Of a DNA stretch of 64,000 bases, positions 12,736-24,039 are shown in pieces. Position numbers and translations under genes: made by a program. This DNA comes from Strigamia acuminata (lineage: Eukaryota; Arthropoda; Chilopoda; Geophilomorpha; Linotaeniidae), in contig OX442320.1 in the NCBI GenBank assembly GCA_949358305.1, forward strand, positions 9,936,259 through 10,000,258. Reading direction: 5' to 3'. Within the stretch, counting starts at the first letter, position 1; the number at the start of each line of letters is the position of its first letter. The notes under the pieces were generated by a model. It saw only the letters and a list, made by a program, of their open reading frames with translations, was not told where the DNA came from and searched no databases.

Positions 12736-14289
12736 TTTTTTGCTATTTATAACTTTAAATCACAACATCCCACAAACAAAAAAGCAAACAAACCCAAAAC
12801 TCAAAACATTCCCAACAATGGAGGTCGCTTTCCTTTCCTCGCGAGAACCTTGGCCTTCAACATTTCTTCTTCTTCTCTTGTCTTTGGGGTCATTGTAACA
12901 CATTCCCTGCACTCCCCAAGTTTATTGACACCTCAAACCAAGTTCAAAAAGCAGAAGCAGCCACCAAACCAACCAAACTCAAAACCCAATCAAAACCAAA
13001 ACCAAAAACAACAACAAAACAAATCAACCTCCAAAACCAAACCAAACAAAACAAACAAAAACAAAACTCTCCCATTCCCCAAGTGTACGCCACCTTTTAT
13101 CATCACCCAAACCCAATTTGCTTTGCTTGCGGGGCAATGACACCGTAAATCAATAAACACTCCAACAAAACAACAAAACAAAATCACAAAATCACAAATA
13201 AAAAATTAATTTTCTTAAATTAAATTCTCCAAAAGTGATTTTTTTCTATTTTAATTTTTGTATTTTTATTTTGATGAAACCAGACCAGACAAGATATGTC
13301 CTTGGACTGTGCAGTTAAAGATGTACAGAGATGAGTAATCAAGGTGTAAAAGGGGGCATTCCCCTTTGAACTGCTGCATTCTGGGAAGAGTGTCTCCAAT
13401 CGCCATCCATTACAACAGATGCAACCCACAACACAAAACAAATATTTCCTGGAAATTCGAAACTGCTCGGCTCGACTTTCAATTTAATTGACTCATTTAG
13501 AAAAATTTAATAAATAGAGAAATAGAAAATAAATAAATAATTGATAATTGATTTTAATTTTTTTTTTAATTTTAATTTTCTAGTTCAATTTGGTCATTAC
13601 AAGTCAATATTCATCTCGAAAAATGAAAGTTTGATTACAATTTCTAATTTTGTGTGAAGCGAAGGTTCAATGACCATTCATGGAGTTCATTATCACAAAA
13701 CCTCAACCCTTTCTCCACCATATTCGCCATATTCCACAAATGGGCTGGAAAGTGGATAAAAAAATCGAAAAAAGGCCCAATTTTAATTTCTAATTAATTT
13801 ATTTAATTTTTAAAGTTTTCTTTTTAAATTTTTTCGTTTTTTTAAATAACACACACACACAAAATATATAAATATTTTTTTTAGGCCTAATTTTAATTTC
13901 TATTAATTTAAAATAAATTTTTCAAAATTTGAATTTTTCAAAATTTTACTTTGAATTTTTTCAAAAATTAATTTTTCAAGATGTCGGTTGGAGAAACCTT
14001 GAAAGCAAGGCTAAGTTCACTCTCCTCTGTACGGAGCAACAAACTGAGGCTAATAAGTGTCAGTGTTACAAGGACCAGGTTAGCAGGCCCTTGACCCGAC
14101 AAGACTGGAAGAGTGCTGCAGGGAAGCGCACTTTTGCAGCATAGAGAAGCCGAAAAGCAGATGAAACTTGAGAGGCCAGACCGAATGGTGATTCAAGGTC
14201 TGGCATTGAACCAAATACATTAAAAGGTCAAATCTTTCTCCTTTAACCCCGCCAACACGTGTGTTAATCTTCCAATAGACTTTTACTGA
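12736..14289. other. E75 intronic DNA without recognisable gene
   Basis: Simple CAAAACCAAA-rich sequence at 12950-13060 gives false open frames. One ecdysone-type site with a single mismatch (GGTTCAATGACCA) lies at 13664-13676. A (CA)n run lies at 13850-13860. No splice-compatible exon found. Confidence 0.5.
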
Positions 14290-14830
14290 GGTTTTTGCCT
14301 GCTTTTTGTCGTCGGATTTGCTTGTGCAGTTTTTGGGGCTTCTTCCGACGAATTGGAAATGTTTGTTTCTTGTTTTTCATTTTCTTCTTCCAATTTTCCA
14401 TGAAATTTTCCGATTTTTTCAAATTTTGGTTTCTGTTTTTGGATTTTCATTTTCCCAAGTTTTTTCCGAATTTTTCTCAGTATTTCCAAGTTTTTCCAAT
14501 TATTTCCGCAGGTCTTCGCACTTTCTTCAACTTTTTTCGCTTTTTTTCAAACTTTTTCAATTTTTTCCGAAGTTTTTCGGACTTTCCCAATTATTTCTTC
14601 AGTTTTTCACACTTTAACCATTTATTCCCGCAGATTTTCAAACTGTTTTCAATTTTTTCCTCAGTTTTTCAAACGTTTTCAAATTATTTCTTCAGTTTTT
14701 CGCACTTTTCCCAACGATTCCCGCACTTTTTCCGACCATTTCCAATAATTTCCGCACTTTTCTCACTTTCCCGACTATTTCTCCGCACTTTTTCCCATTC
14801 TTCTCATTTTCTCGACTTTCCCTCAAATCT
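14290..14830. repeat. Polypyrimidine tract on the plus strand
   Basis: About 540 bp are almost entirely T and C, built of degenerate TTTTTCCAA/TTTCCGCA motifs. A 271-codon Phe/Ser-rich open frame here is explained by composition and is not called as a gene. Confidence 0.75.
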
Positions 14831-15419
14831 CCCACACCCAATTCCCCAATTAAAAAACCAAAAAAAAAAAAACCCAAAAAAACCCAAAAAATCCCACATT
14901 CTGTCAATCAAACAGGCCGCTGAACTCATTCCATCACCCTCATCACCCCCTACCCTTCACTCACAAACCCACATTCCCCTTATACACTTGTATTTTTTTT
15001 ATAACCTTCCACACACACATCCCTTTAACTCATCAACCCTACTTGTAAGTCCCCATTTTTTCTTACCTGTTCAACCTCTTTCCCCCCTAACTTTTTTTCT
15101 CCAACCTTAGGCTCTTTCTTTCATTTACAACCCCTAAAAAATCTGCTTTTATTCAAGGTCACGGCCACTTTTTCTTTTTTATTTAGAGACAACACAAGAG
15201 AAAGAGAATTTCAGGTTATCCACCCCGAATGAGCAGCCATCAACCTCTGCGGAACATGATCAATGTTGTATTAGAAAGGGAACCAAAAACAACATCATCC
15301 GCTACGTGATGCCCCACGAGCCAATTAAGAACTATTATTATTAGGGTTTGGTCGAAAAAAACAATTACACATGTTTCTACTGGTTACGTTTAATATTCAT
15401 ACTAATTTTACTCGTTTAA

Positions 15420-16060
15420 ACTGCAATTTTCACTAATTTTTGTCGTTAAAGCTGTAATTTTTGCTAATTTTACTCGTTTAAACAGAAATTTTTACTAATT
15501 TTACTGTTTTAAACAGCAATTTTTATTAATTTTACAGGTTTACACAGCAATTTTACTAATTTTACTGGTTCAAACAGCAATTTTTGCTAATTTTACTGCT
15601 TAAAATAGTATTTTTACGGATTTAACTGTTTGAAAAAGTAATTTTTAAGGATTTAACTGCTTAAATCAGTGACATTTACCATTTTACATACACGAAACAG
15701 AAATTATTACTATTTTATGCACTTGAAACAGTAATTATTACTATTTTATACACTTGAAACAGTAATTTATACTATTTTACATGCATAAAACAGTAATTTA
15801 TACTATTTTACATGCATAAAACAGTAATTTTTACCATTTTACATGCATAAAACAGTAATTTTTACTATTTTACATGTAATTTTACTCATTTTACTGCTTG
15901 AAACAGCAATTTTACTCATTTTACTGCTTGAAACAGCAATTTTACTCATTTTACTGCTTAAACAGCAATTTTACTCATTTTACTGCTTGAAACAGCAATT
16001 TTACTCATTTTACTGTTTGAAACAGCAATTTTACTCATTTTACTGCATTTGACAGTAATT
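15420..16060. repeat. 30-31-bp tandem array
   Basis: The right part (15895-16050) repeats TTTTACTCATTTTACTGCTT exactly every 30 bp; the middle (15690-15870) has 31-bp ACTTGAAACAGTAATT units. The multiple of three makes a spurious frame. Confidence 0.9.
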
Positions 16061-16649
16061 TGTGTAAAAAGATGAGTGGAATTTTGAAATTTGCCAATAT
16101 CTGTCCCGATTGATATTCAATTCTGCACGTAAATTAAACAAGACTTTCTTCTGCACCTGATACCCGCTGGAATAACACAGATCGATGTCCTCGTGTCTCC
16201 AATTTATTTTTGTTGCCTATTGAAAAACGGCCAAAAAAATGGGATCTATTTCGACATGATCGCACCAGAGACCTTGAAACGATTCTAAAACCCCAATGCA
16301 CACACACGTGTGTTGCATCAACACAACAAAACTGGCGGACCCCATTTTGGCGTGGAAAAAAAGAATGGAATAAAAAAAACGTTTTATTTCCCCTACTGAA
16401 CGAAACAGTTGGATGAACCGACTAGCAACATGTGGCCAGTGGTAAAAGGCGGACAAGGACACCGCTTGGCACCTTTCACCACACTTTCTGACCTTGATGC
16501 AGCTAACAGATTAAATAAACAAATCTTGCAGACAGTCGACACTTTCAAAATGGTGGCTAGACTTAAATAAGCTGTGTGAGGAAGGTTTTTCGATGTTTTC
16601 TCGGAGTTAGGCAATTTTTTTTTGTTAAATTTAATTTAGATTAGTAATT

Positions 16650-17110
16650 TGTAGAGTTTAATTGTGATATTTGAGAAATTTGTCGGATTTAATTGAAGAA
16701 ATTGGGCAATTTGTCGGATTTTATTGAAAAAGATCGAGAATATTGAAAGATTTTATTGAAAAATCTAGAAATTTGTCGGATTTTATTGAAGAAATGGATA
16801 ATTTTGTCGGATTATATTGAAAAATGGATAATTTTGTCGGATTTTATTGAAAAATTTGAGAAATTTGTCGGATTTTATTGAAAAAATCGAGAATATTAAA
16901 AGATTTTATTGAAAAAATTGAGAATTTTGTCGGATTTTATTGAAAAAATCTACAAGTTTTTCGAATTTTATTGAAAAATTTGAAAAATTTGTCGATTTTG
17001 TACAAAAATTGTCAAATTTTTTTGAAAAATTTGAAAATTTAGTCGATTTTGTTCAAAATTTGTCAAATTTCATCAAATACTTCTCGAAATTTGTCTAATT
17101 TAATAAAAAA
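16650..17110. repeat. 31-bp tandem array
   Basis: TTTGTCGGATTTTATTGAAA recurs at 31-bp steps (GTCGG at 16682, 16713; 16775, 16806). Confidence 0.88.
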
Positions 17111-17819
17111 AAATTAAATCTATTCGGATTTTATTGAAAAATCAGACAATTCTATCAACTCGATCAAAATTTTGTCCAATATCATTAATTCCTTTCTAAT
17201 TACACCAAATTTAATCAACAAATTCCCAAATTTTCGTCGATCTTGGACATTTTTTCTCCAAACTTATCGATTCAGATTCTGTTTGTTGATTTTCCCGAGA
17301 CAAAGGAGAAATCCAAGATGGCGCGGGTTCAACACACTGATGAGAGTAAACTTAGCGAGTGTAGGTCGTCTATAGTTCTTTGAACTTAGAACAGACCTTC
17401 AACGATGCAGCCTTGAAAACTCGCTTTCTTTCTTGCTTTGACCAATTTATCGCTACAATAAAGCTGGAAAAGGACATGGACCCCCACTACACACCCTAAA
17501 ACACACACACATACTCAAAGTTATTGCTAAACACTTGAATACCTTCTTCTTCTCCAATATTTACACTCATCGTATTTACAACTTGTTTCGACTTATCTCT
17601 GCAATTGGGACGGATGAAATATTAATCAAAACATTACAATTTGAGGTTTGAAGTCTAAACTCGAAGGATTTATCGCCTTTTTCTCCCCTAACCTCCGAGG
17701 ATAGGAAGAAAATATCACATTTCAAGTTCATAATCCGAAAATTACAATTTCAATTCATACAAGAATTTCTCATAAAATTCGGATTAAGGGCGAGGAAAAT
17801 GTGAAATTTGGATTTTAAA

Positions 17820-18240
17820 TCGAATGAAAACACTCAAAAACTCAAAAAATATAGAAATTTCGGATGGAACCGTCAAAAAACTCGAAAATTCGGACGAAAA
17901 CCGTCAAAAAACTCAAAATTTTGGACGAAAACCATAAAAAAAAATCAAAAAACTCAAAAATTCGGACGAAAACCGTCAAAAAATTCAAAATTTCGGACGA
18001 AAACCATAAAAAAAAATCAAAAATATAGAAATTTCGGATGAAAACCGTCAAAAAACTCGAAATTTCGAACGAAAACCGTCAAAAAACTCAAAAATTTGTA
18101 AAAACTCGAATAAAAACAATCAAAAACTCGAATGAAACCGTCGAAAAAATCGAAATTTCGTACGAAAACCGTCAAAAAACTCAAAAATTTATGAAAACTC
18201 GAATAAAAACACTCAAAAAAACCAAAATTCCAGTCTAAAA
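17820..18240. repeat. 31-bp tandem array
   Basis: GGACGAAAACCGTCAAAAAA recurs at 31-bp spacing (17892, 17923). Both strands show Phe/Lys-rich false frames. Confidence 0.88.
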
Positions 18241-18422
18241 CCGTCAAAAACACAAAAACCAGAGCGATACCCATCCAAACCCCACAAAAAAATCCTTTCT
18301 AAAAACCTCATAAAACTCAACATCCTTTCCACACACAAACAAAACCGAAAAAAAAAAACGCAAACCAAACCCCAATAAACCGAAATTCAAGGGTGATGCA
18401 ACCCCAGCCCCACACTAACACT

Positions 18423-18447
18423 AACCCTAACCCTAACCCTAACCCTA
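18423..18447. repeat. Short interstitial telomere-like repeat (CCCTAA)n
   Basis: Four uninterrupted CCCTAA units, with degenerate CACTAA units beside them, equal TTAGGG on the other strand. Most arthropods use TTAGG, so the six-base form is noteworthy, but four units can arise by chance slippage. Confidence 0.6.
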
Positions 18448-19204
18448 CATCCATTGTTAAAAAATTTACAAATCAGGTCACTATCAACCACTTTTTTTCC
18501 TCTTTCCTTTCTTCCAAAGCAATTTCTTCTCGCCCTCTTGCTCGATCCATTCGATGCCGACCTTGAAAGAGTGAAAAAACAAGAGGGTAGATGAAGAAAG
18601 GGGGGACCAAGGGAGGAATTGCGAATCGGTGTTGAGTGAGGAGTGGACGAGCTGGCGAGGTTTGTTCTATACAGAGAATTGGGAAATTTGTGCGGGGCGT
18701 TAAATGGGTCGAGACGCGCCACCTGTCGCGTCAGAGTCGTAAAATTCAGGTGAGTAAGGGGGTGGACATTGGGGTTTTAGGGTGGAACATCCTCTGTTGG
18801 TTTAACATCTGTCTTTGGGCCATTTTTCGTTTTGTTTTGTTTAATTTTTGCGCATTTTTGACACAATGAGAGACATCTGTTAATTTTTCAATGAAATTGT
18901 ATTTTTTTTATTTTTTGTTTTGGAGGGTTTTGTTTGTGGAAAAAAGATGATTATTAATAGAAAGCGATGAAAGCGTTTCTGTGGAATTGTTTTTATGGGG
19001 TTGTGTTTTTTTTTGTTCTTTGTTACTTTGTTATTCCGTATATATATATATATATTTTTTTTTTGTGGTAAAAATAATTTTGGTGATTTCCTGATTATTT
19101 GCTATGAAGGTTTTGCTGTTTTTCTCACATTTATAATGAATTTTTTGCTGTTTTTCTCACGTTTATGATGACATTTTTGCTATTTATTTGAAAGTTTACA
19201 AGAA

Positions 19205-19690
19205 ATTTTGCTATTTTGCTTCAAATTTTGCTATTTTGCTTCAAATTGTGTAATTTCGTTTCAAATTTTGCAATTTTGCTTCAAAGTTTGCAATGTTCCT
19301 TCAAAGTTTGCAATGTTCCTTCAAATTTTGCAATGTTCCTTCAAATTTTGCTATTTTGTTTCAAATTTTGCTATTTTGCTTCAAATTTTGCTATTTTGCT
19401 TCAAATTTTGCTATTTTGCTTCAAATTTAGCTATTTTGCTTCAAATTTTGCTATTTTGCTTCAAATTTTGCTATTTTGCTTCAAATTTTGCTATTTTGCT
19501 TCAAATTTTGCTATTTTGCTTCAAATTTTGCTATTTTGCTTCAAATTTTGCTATTTTGCTTCAAATTTTGCTATTTTGCTTCAAATTTTGCTATTTTGCT
19601 TCAAATTTTGCTATTTTGCTTCAAATTTTGCTATTTTGCTTCAAATTTTGCTATTTTGCTTCAAATTTTGCTATCCCTCTTCAACTTTTG
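19205..19690. repeat. 20-bp tandem array, about 24 copies
   Basis: CTTCAAATTTTGCTATTTTG repeats with an exact 20-bp period; 19440-19670 is almost perfectly homogeneous. The left edge carries variant units (GCAATGTTCCTTCAAA). Long frames here are artefacts. Confidence 0.97.
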
Positions 19691-20728
19691 CTATTTTTTT
19701 CAAATTTAAATCAATTTTTAATTTTTCTCAAATTTATAACAATTTTTTTAACTCATTTCAAATTGACTACAAAATCTTCAATTAATTCCAAACTTCCTTT
19801 TTTCCCAAACCCACAATCAATTCCACATTTAATCCTTCAATCAAACCCATTTCCCACACATGTTTCATTTTCCAAACACAACCACACAACAATTCCCTCC
19901 AACCTAAAACCAAACCTGATTACATCCATTCCAAACTATCACAAACAAAAAAATAAACCCAAAAAAAACAATCCAAACACTAAAAAACACACCAAACAGA
20001 ATCAGGCCAATAATTCCAACCCCTAAAAAAATTATCAACAACAAACATTAGATAGCACAACAAAAAAAAAACACCAAAATGCCATTCTTCCTGAACTTGG
20101 GAAACTTTCATTCCACAAACCGAAACCGATGGGTAAACGACCTTATTCCAGGCCACAAACCGAAATCAAACTGATAACAGAGTGTGTCTCAATCTATTTT
20201 TTCGCTTCCCTTTCCTATATACCTGTGCCCTGGTCACAGCATCCAGGTGAGGCCTCAGACATGGTGGGTCACCCGGTGCTCTCCCTTCCCCATCTCCCAC
20301 CCAACAAACTCTTTTTTTCCTATTCCATTTACCGAACCCAGAAATACGTCGCGCGAGTCTACAGAACCTCGTTATAACTAGAGACCGGATATATATGTGA
20401 AATAAAATTCGGTTTATGCACATAAAATATGCACTAAAAATTTCATTTTATGCGAATTCGAGAACTTAACCGAAGACGATCATCGATACGCCGGGTTAGT
20501 TGGGGAAACGTTCGGTATTTAAAACATGGGCGAATATCACGATTCTAAGGGGCAGAATTTTCAAAGGTGAATAAATAAATAAATAACGTACAGAACACTC
20601 CAAATTTTTTTTTAGACAAACTTTATTGTTGTGTGAACAAAGTCAGAAATTTTCAGAAAATTGTATTAAACCAAAAAAAAGTTTTCCTATTCTGAGGTTT
20701 ACCGCAGATCGCAAAATTTAGTCCCCGA

Positions 20729-20795
20729 CATACGAATGAGTTCCGTTCCGAGAACGCTTCCGTAAGTCCAATTTGTACAAGGTGGACAAATTGTT
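20729..20795 (-). mobile_element. Possible transposon remnant
   Basis: On the minus strand AACTCATTCGTATGTCGGGG resembles AACTCGAATGTTCGTATGTA at 24970-25000 (plus). A two-copy dispersed similarity in opposite orientation suggests fragments of one mobile family. Confidence 0.3.
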
Positions 20796-20968
20796 AATCC
20801 TAATTAAAGAAAACATTTTCAATCTAATTTATTCTTGATTAGAAATAAATAAAGATAGGTATTAAACAACTAGACAGTTATTATTGTAATTCATCATTTT
20901 CCTTAGACAATTTAAAGGAAGCACTGGATGAACCCCTTCATGTAACATCTTAACTAGGAAGATAATCA

Positions 20969-20981
20969 AGGTCAATGACCT
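20969..20981. promoter_or_regulatory. Perfect palindromic ecdysone response element (PAL1 type)
   Basis: AGGTCAATGACCT is a perfect inverted repeat of AGGTCA with a 1-bp spacer, the idealised high-affinity EcR/USP site. It overlaps an FTZ-F1-type extended half-site TCAAGGTCA at 20966-20974, so two receptor classes could compete for it. Confidence 0.7.
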
Positions 20982-22253
20982 TATGGAACAAGAAAATGTG
21001 CAAGTATCCTTGACATTTCTTGTTCTGCATCTTAAAAGGGAAAAGTGGTTCTAGAACAGCGCACTACTTAGCTACAGGCCCTTGACCTTCCCCTAGAAAC
21101 CAATCCAAACATCGAGCCAATTTGATTATAACCTAAAAAGTCATTTCCAATTTTTAATTCAAAGTAGAGAAAACTTGTTCAAATCGATCATTGGAGGCAA
21201 TTTGGACCGGAAGGAAAGCAAAGGAAAGGAAAGGAAAGGGTGATGATGGGATGGGATAGGATAATTCCCAACAGGTAAAGGTTTAGGTATTGCTTCCACG
21301 CGAGGGACAGCAAACGGAGGCCAACTTAGGCCAATCACCCACATACAGACCGACGCAGGAGGCTGAGTTCGCCGCAGGACATTCACCTTCATCAAACAAA
21401 CTCATACGCCGCCATTTTGCCCCATATCAAGCTTGCGCACCATCTAGTGACAAAATTGCCAATCAAAACCGATCGACGTCTTCCAAGCTCGGACAAACTT
21501 TCGCCGAGAAACTGCGACGTAATTGTAGTTCACAATTACGTCTGATTGTAATTACGTTTGTAATTATATCATCCAGTTTCCGTGACGTAGAAGTTATACA
21601 AATACTAAGCCGACATTTGACCAATGACTCTTTCCAATTAAACTATAACCCTAAAATAATATCACGCGCGCCTAAATCCTTTAACGAAAGTTAACCAACC
21701 TCTCGTTAAACCATTTCCAACATTCCGACGTCTGACTTTTCGTCCTAATTTACGTCCCACAACCACCGGAAGCTTCAACCCTAACTTAGCCCTAACAATA
21801 TACGAAATATCAATCCTTTTTTCCCAACAAGGGATTTATATTTATACATTAAATTAAATTAAATGCAATTAAAAAATTTAACTCCTTCAACAGGAAGAGT
21901 GCAATATGAAATACAACCTTGGCCTATTTTATTTGCTGTCTAATTTGAAAGGAAGGTTAGAACATAATGTCTCCAAGGACCTTCCATCCTTGGAATAATA
22001 AAAAAAATTAAATAAAAAAAATCCCCCCCGCCCCCCCAAATTTTTTTTCCCATAGTTCCTCATTCCACTCACAGTAGGAGACATTTTTCCTCCATTGAAA
22101 AGCGCCAATAATCCCATTGCATCACACTAAACACCCATCTTTACAACAACACTTGACCCTCGCTGACCCCTCGGCGCACCCCAGCAACCCCCATGTGGTG
22201 GACCAGCCATATATCACCACGATCCACCAAATGACTCTCGTGTTAGTCCGTCC

Positions 22254-22266
22254 AGTTCACTGACCT
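22254..22266. promoter_or_regulatory. Ecdysone-response-element-like IR1
   Basis: AGTTCACTGACCT matches the IR1 consensus fully. It is the first of three full matches within about 1.03 kb (with 22445 and 23268), a likely enhancer core inside the E75 intron. Confidence 0.6.
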
Positions 22267-22335
22267 TCAATTAAAAACAAGAAGCAAGCAGCAAAAAAAA
22301 AAAAAAAACTATATATTTATTTATTCCAACCCAAG

Positions 22336-22349
22336 GTTGCCATGGAAAC
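22336..22349. promoter_or_regulatory. RFX-type X-box
   Basis: GTTGCCATGGAAAC fits the X-box form RYYRYY-NN-RRNRAC, with near-symmetric GTTGCC and GGAAAC arms. It sits between the two ecdysone-type elements at 22254 and 22445. The degenerate consensus alone is not rare; the near-canonical arms and the placement are what make it notable. Confidence 0.4.
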
Positions 22350-22444
22350 GAATCAACACTCATTTCCGGGTCGAAGAACCTCTGTTCCTGTCTTCTTCAA
22401 CCCTTTAGGGGTCCTATCTATTTTTGATGTGCTTTAAAGAGTGT

Positions 22445-22457
22445 GGGTCACTGACCT
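22445..22457. promoter_or_regulatory. Ecdysone-response-element-like IR1
   Basis: GGGTCACTGACCT is a full match, 191 bp from the site at 22254. A one-mismatch version (AGTTCAACGACCT) follows at 22590-22602, extending the cluster. Confidence 0.6.
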
Positions 22458-22734
22458 CACAGCCTCGGTTTCGTGGAAGTTGCCACCCACGTGACCTTTT
22501 TGCTTCGACCAGGCAAATTTTTCCAATCGCACAAACGAAAATTGCTAAATCCTCACCGAGGGAGTGTTGAGTGTGCGAGTGTGGGCGCGAGTTCAACGAC
22601 CTCTTTTTGCCTTTCTTTTCCTTCTTTGCTTCCTTCCTACCTCCGCCTCGCCTCTCTTCCATTTCGACAAATAAACAAGACCTGGTTCATTTTGCCTTCC
22701 TCTATTTACAATTAGCACCATTTCTACGCCATTT

Positions 22735-23110
22735 TTAAACCCATCTAGCGCATAATTTCGACTTTTCGTCCCATTTTTAGACCTCATTTTGACTTTTCGT
22801 GACGTTTTCACGCCTTATTTTGATTTTTTCTACCATTTTTAGACCAATTTAGGCCTTATTTTGGCTTTTGGTGCCATTTTTAGGTCAATTTATGCCTCAT
22901 TTTGGCTTTTGGTGCCATTTTTAGACCATTTTTAGACCATACTAGACCAATTTAAGCCTTATTTTGGCTTTTGGTGCCATTTTTAGACCAATTTAAGCCT
23001 CATTTTGGCTCTTGGTGCCATTTTTAGACCAACTTAGGTCTAATTTAGTCTTTTAGGGCCATTTTTAGACCAATTTATGCCTAATTTAGTCTTTAGATTT
23101 AATTTTTTAA
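22735..23110. repeat. 41-bp tandem array
   Basis: GGTGCCATTTTTAGACCAAT recurs at 41-bp steps (GTGCC at 22871, 22912; 22974, 23015), with one 62-bp step equal to 41 + 21. Confidence 0.88.
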
Positions 23111-23267
23111 ATAAATTTAGGCTTAATTTAGGGTTTCTGCCATTTTTAGTGGTTTTGTTGCCATTTTTAGTGTTGGCTTTCTGGTTGGAGTGTGTTTAAA
23201 AAGAGGATGTGGAGTTGGGAAATTTTCGTGGAGATATTTATTGACCTTGAATAGAAATCTCAGCCCG

Positions 23268-23280
23268 AGTTCATTGACCT
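23268..23280. promoter_or_regulatory. Ecdysone-response-element-like IR1
   Basis: AGTTCATTGACCT is a full match. An FTZ-F1-type half-site TGACCTTGA lies 18 bp away at 23242-23250, the same pairing of site types as at 20966-20981. Confidence 0.6.
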
Positions 23281-23589
23281 CTTAAGCAAGAGCCAGAAAC
23301 CCAGCAGAGACCTGACATGACTCAGTTTCACAACAAGATCATGAAAACTAGTTGTCAACCCATATTTTTGACAACATTCCTCAAACCATCCCTGGCCACA
23401 CCTTTACAACACACAATGACAAATCGCTCGCCTTGCTTTCTTCTGCTTCCCACTTTTCCTCCTCTTATCCAAAATCTATCACTTTTCCCCATTCTTCAAA
23501 CTCATTACGCCAATAAACACTCACTTTTAGCCATTACTGAACAATTCCCCTCCAACAATAACTCACTTAAGCATTTTTATAACTGTTTA

Positions 23590-24035
23590 TGACAATAATC
23601 AGTCATTTAGGCATTGTTAGAGCTCATTATGCCACTTTTGAGCATTGTTGGAACTGTTTATGCCACTTTGGGGCACTGTTAGAGCTGATTATGCCACTTT
23701 TGAGCATTGATATAGCTGTTTATGCCACTTTTGAGCATTGATATAGCTGTTTATGCCAATAAACACTCACTTATAAGCATTATTGAAAATTTCCCCCCAA
23801 CAATAAGTCACTTAGGCATTGTTATAACTGTTTATGCCAACAATCAGTTGCTTTGGGGCATTGCTGGAGCTGATTATGCCACTTTTGAGCATTGTTAGAG
23901 CTGTTTATGCCACTTTTGAGCATTGTTAGAGCTGTTTATGCCACTTTTGAGCATTGTTAGAGCTGTTTATGCCACTTTTGAGCATTGTTAGAGCTGTTTA
24001 TGCCAATAAACACTCACTTTTAGGCATTATTGCAA
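23590..24035. repeat. 31-bp tandem array
   Basis: TGCCACTTTTGAGCATTGTT recurs every 31 bp in the right half (GAGC at 23887, 23918). Confidence 0.9.
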
Positions 24036-24039
24036 GTTT

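Larger units (their letters stand above)
19700..22250. other. E75 intronic/upstream DNA, no gene seen
   Basis: Holds the palindromic ecdysone element at 20969 and a possible transposon remnant near 20730-20790. A GGAAA-rich microsatellite lies at 21210-21240. No open frame has a splice-compatible phase. Confidence 0.5.

Noticed and set aside
14295-15110. 271-codon Phe/Ser-rich frame
   Set aside because: It is explained by the polypyrimidine tract and a simple CA-rich tail; no domain or splice support.
19208-20026. Open frame of 272 codons rich in Phe, Cys and Leu
   Set aside because: It is a translation of the 20-bp array; all three plus frames are open there because the unit has no stop codon.
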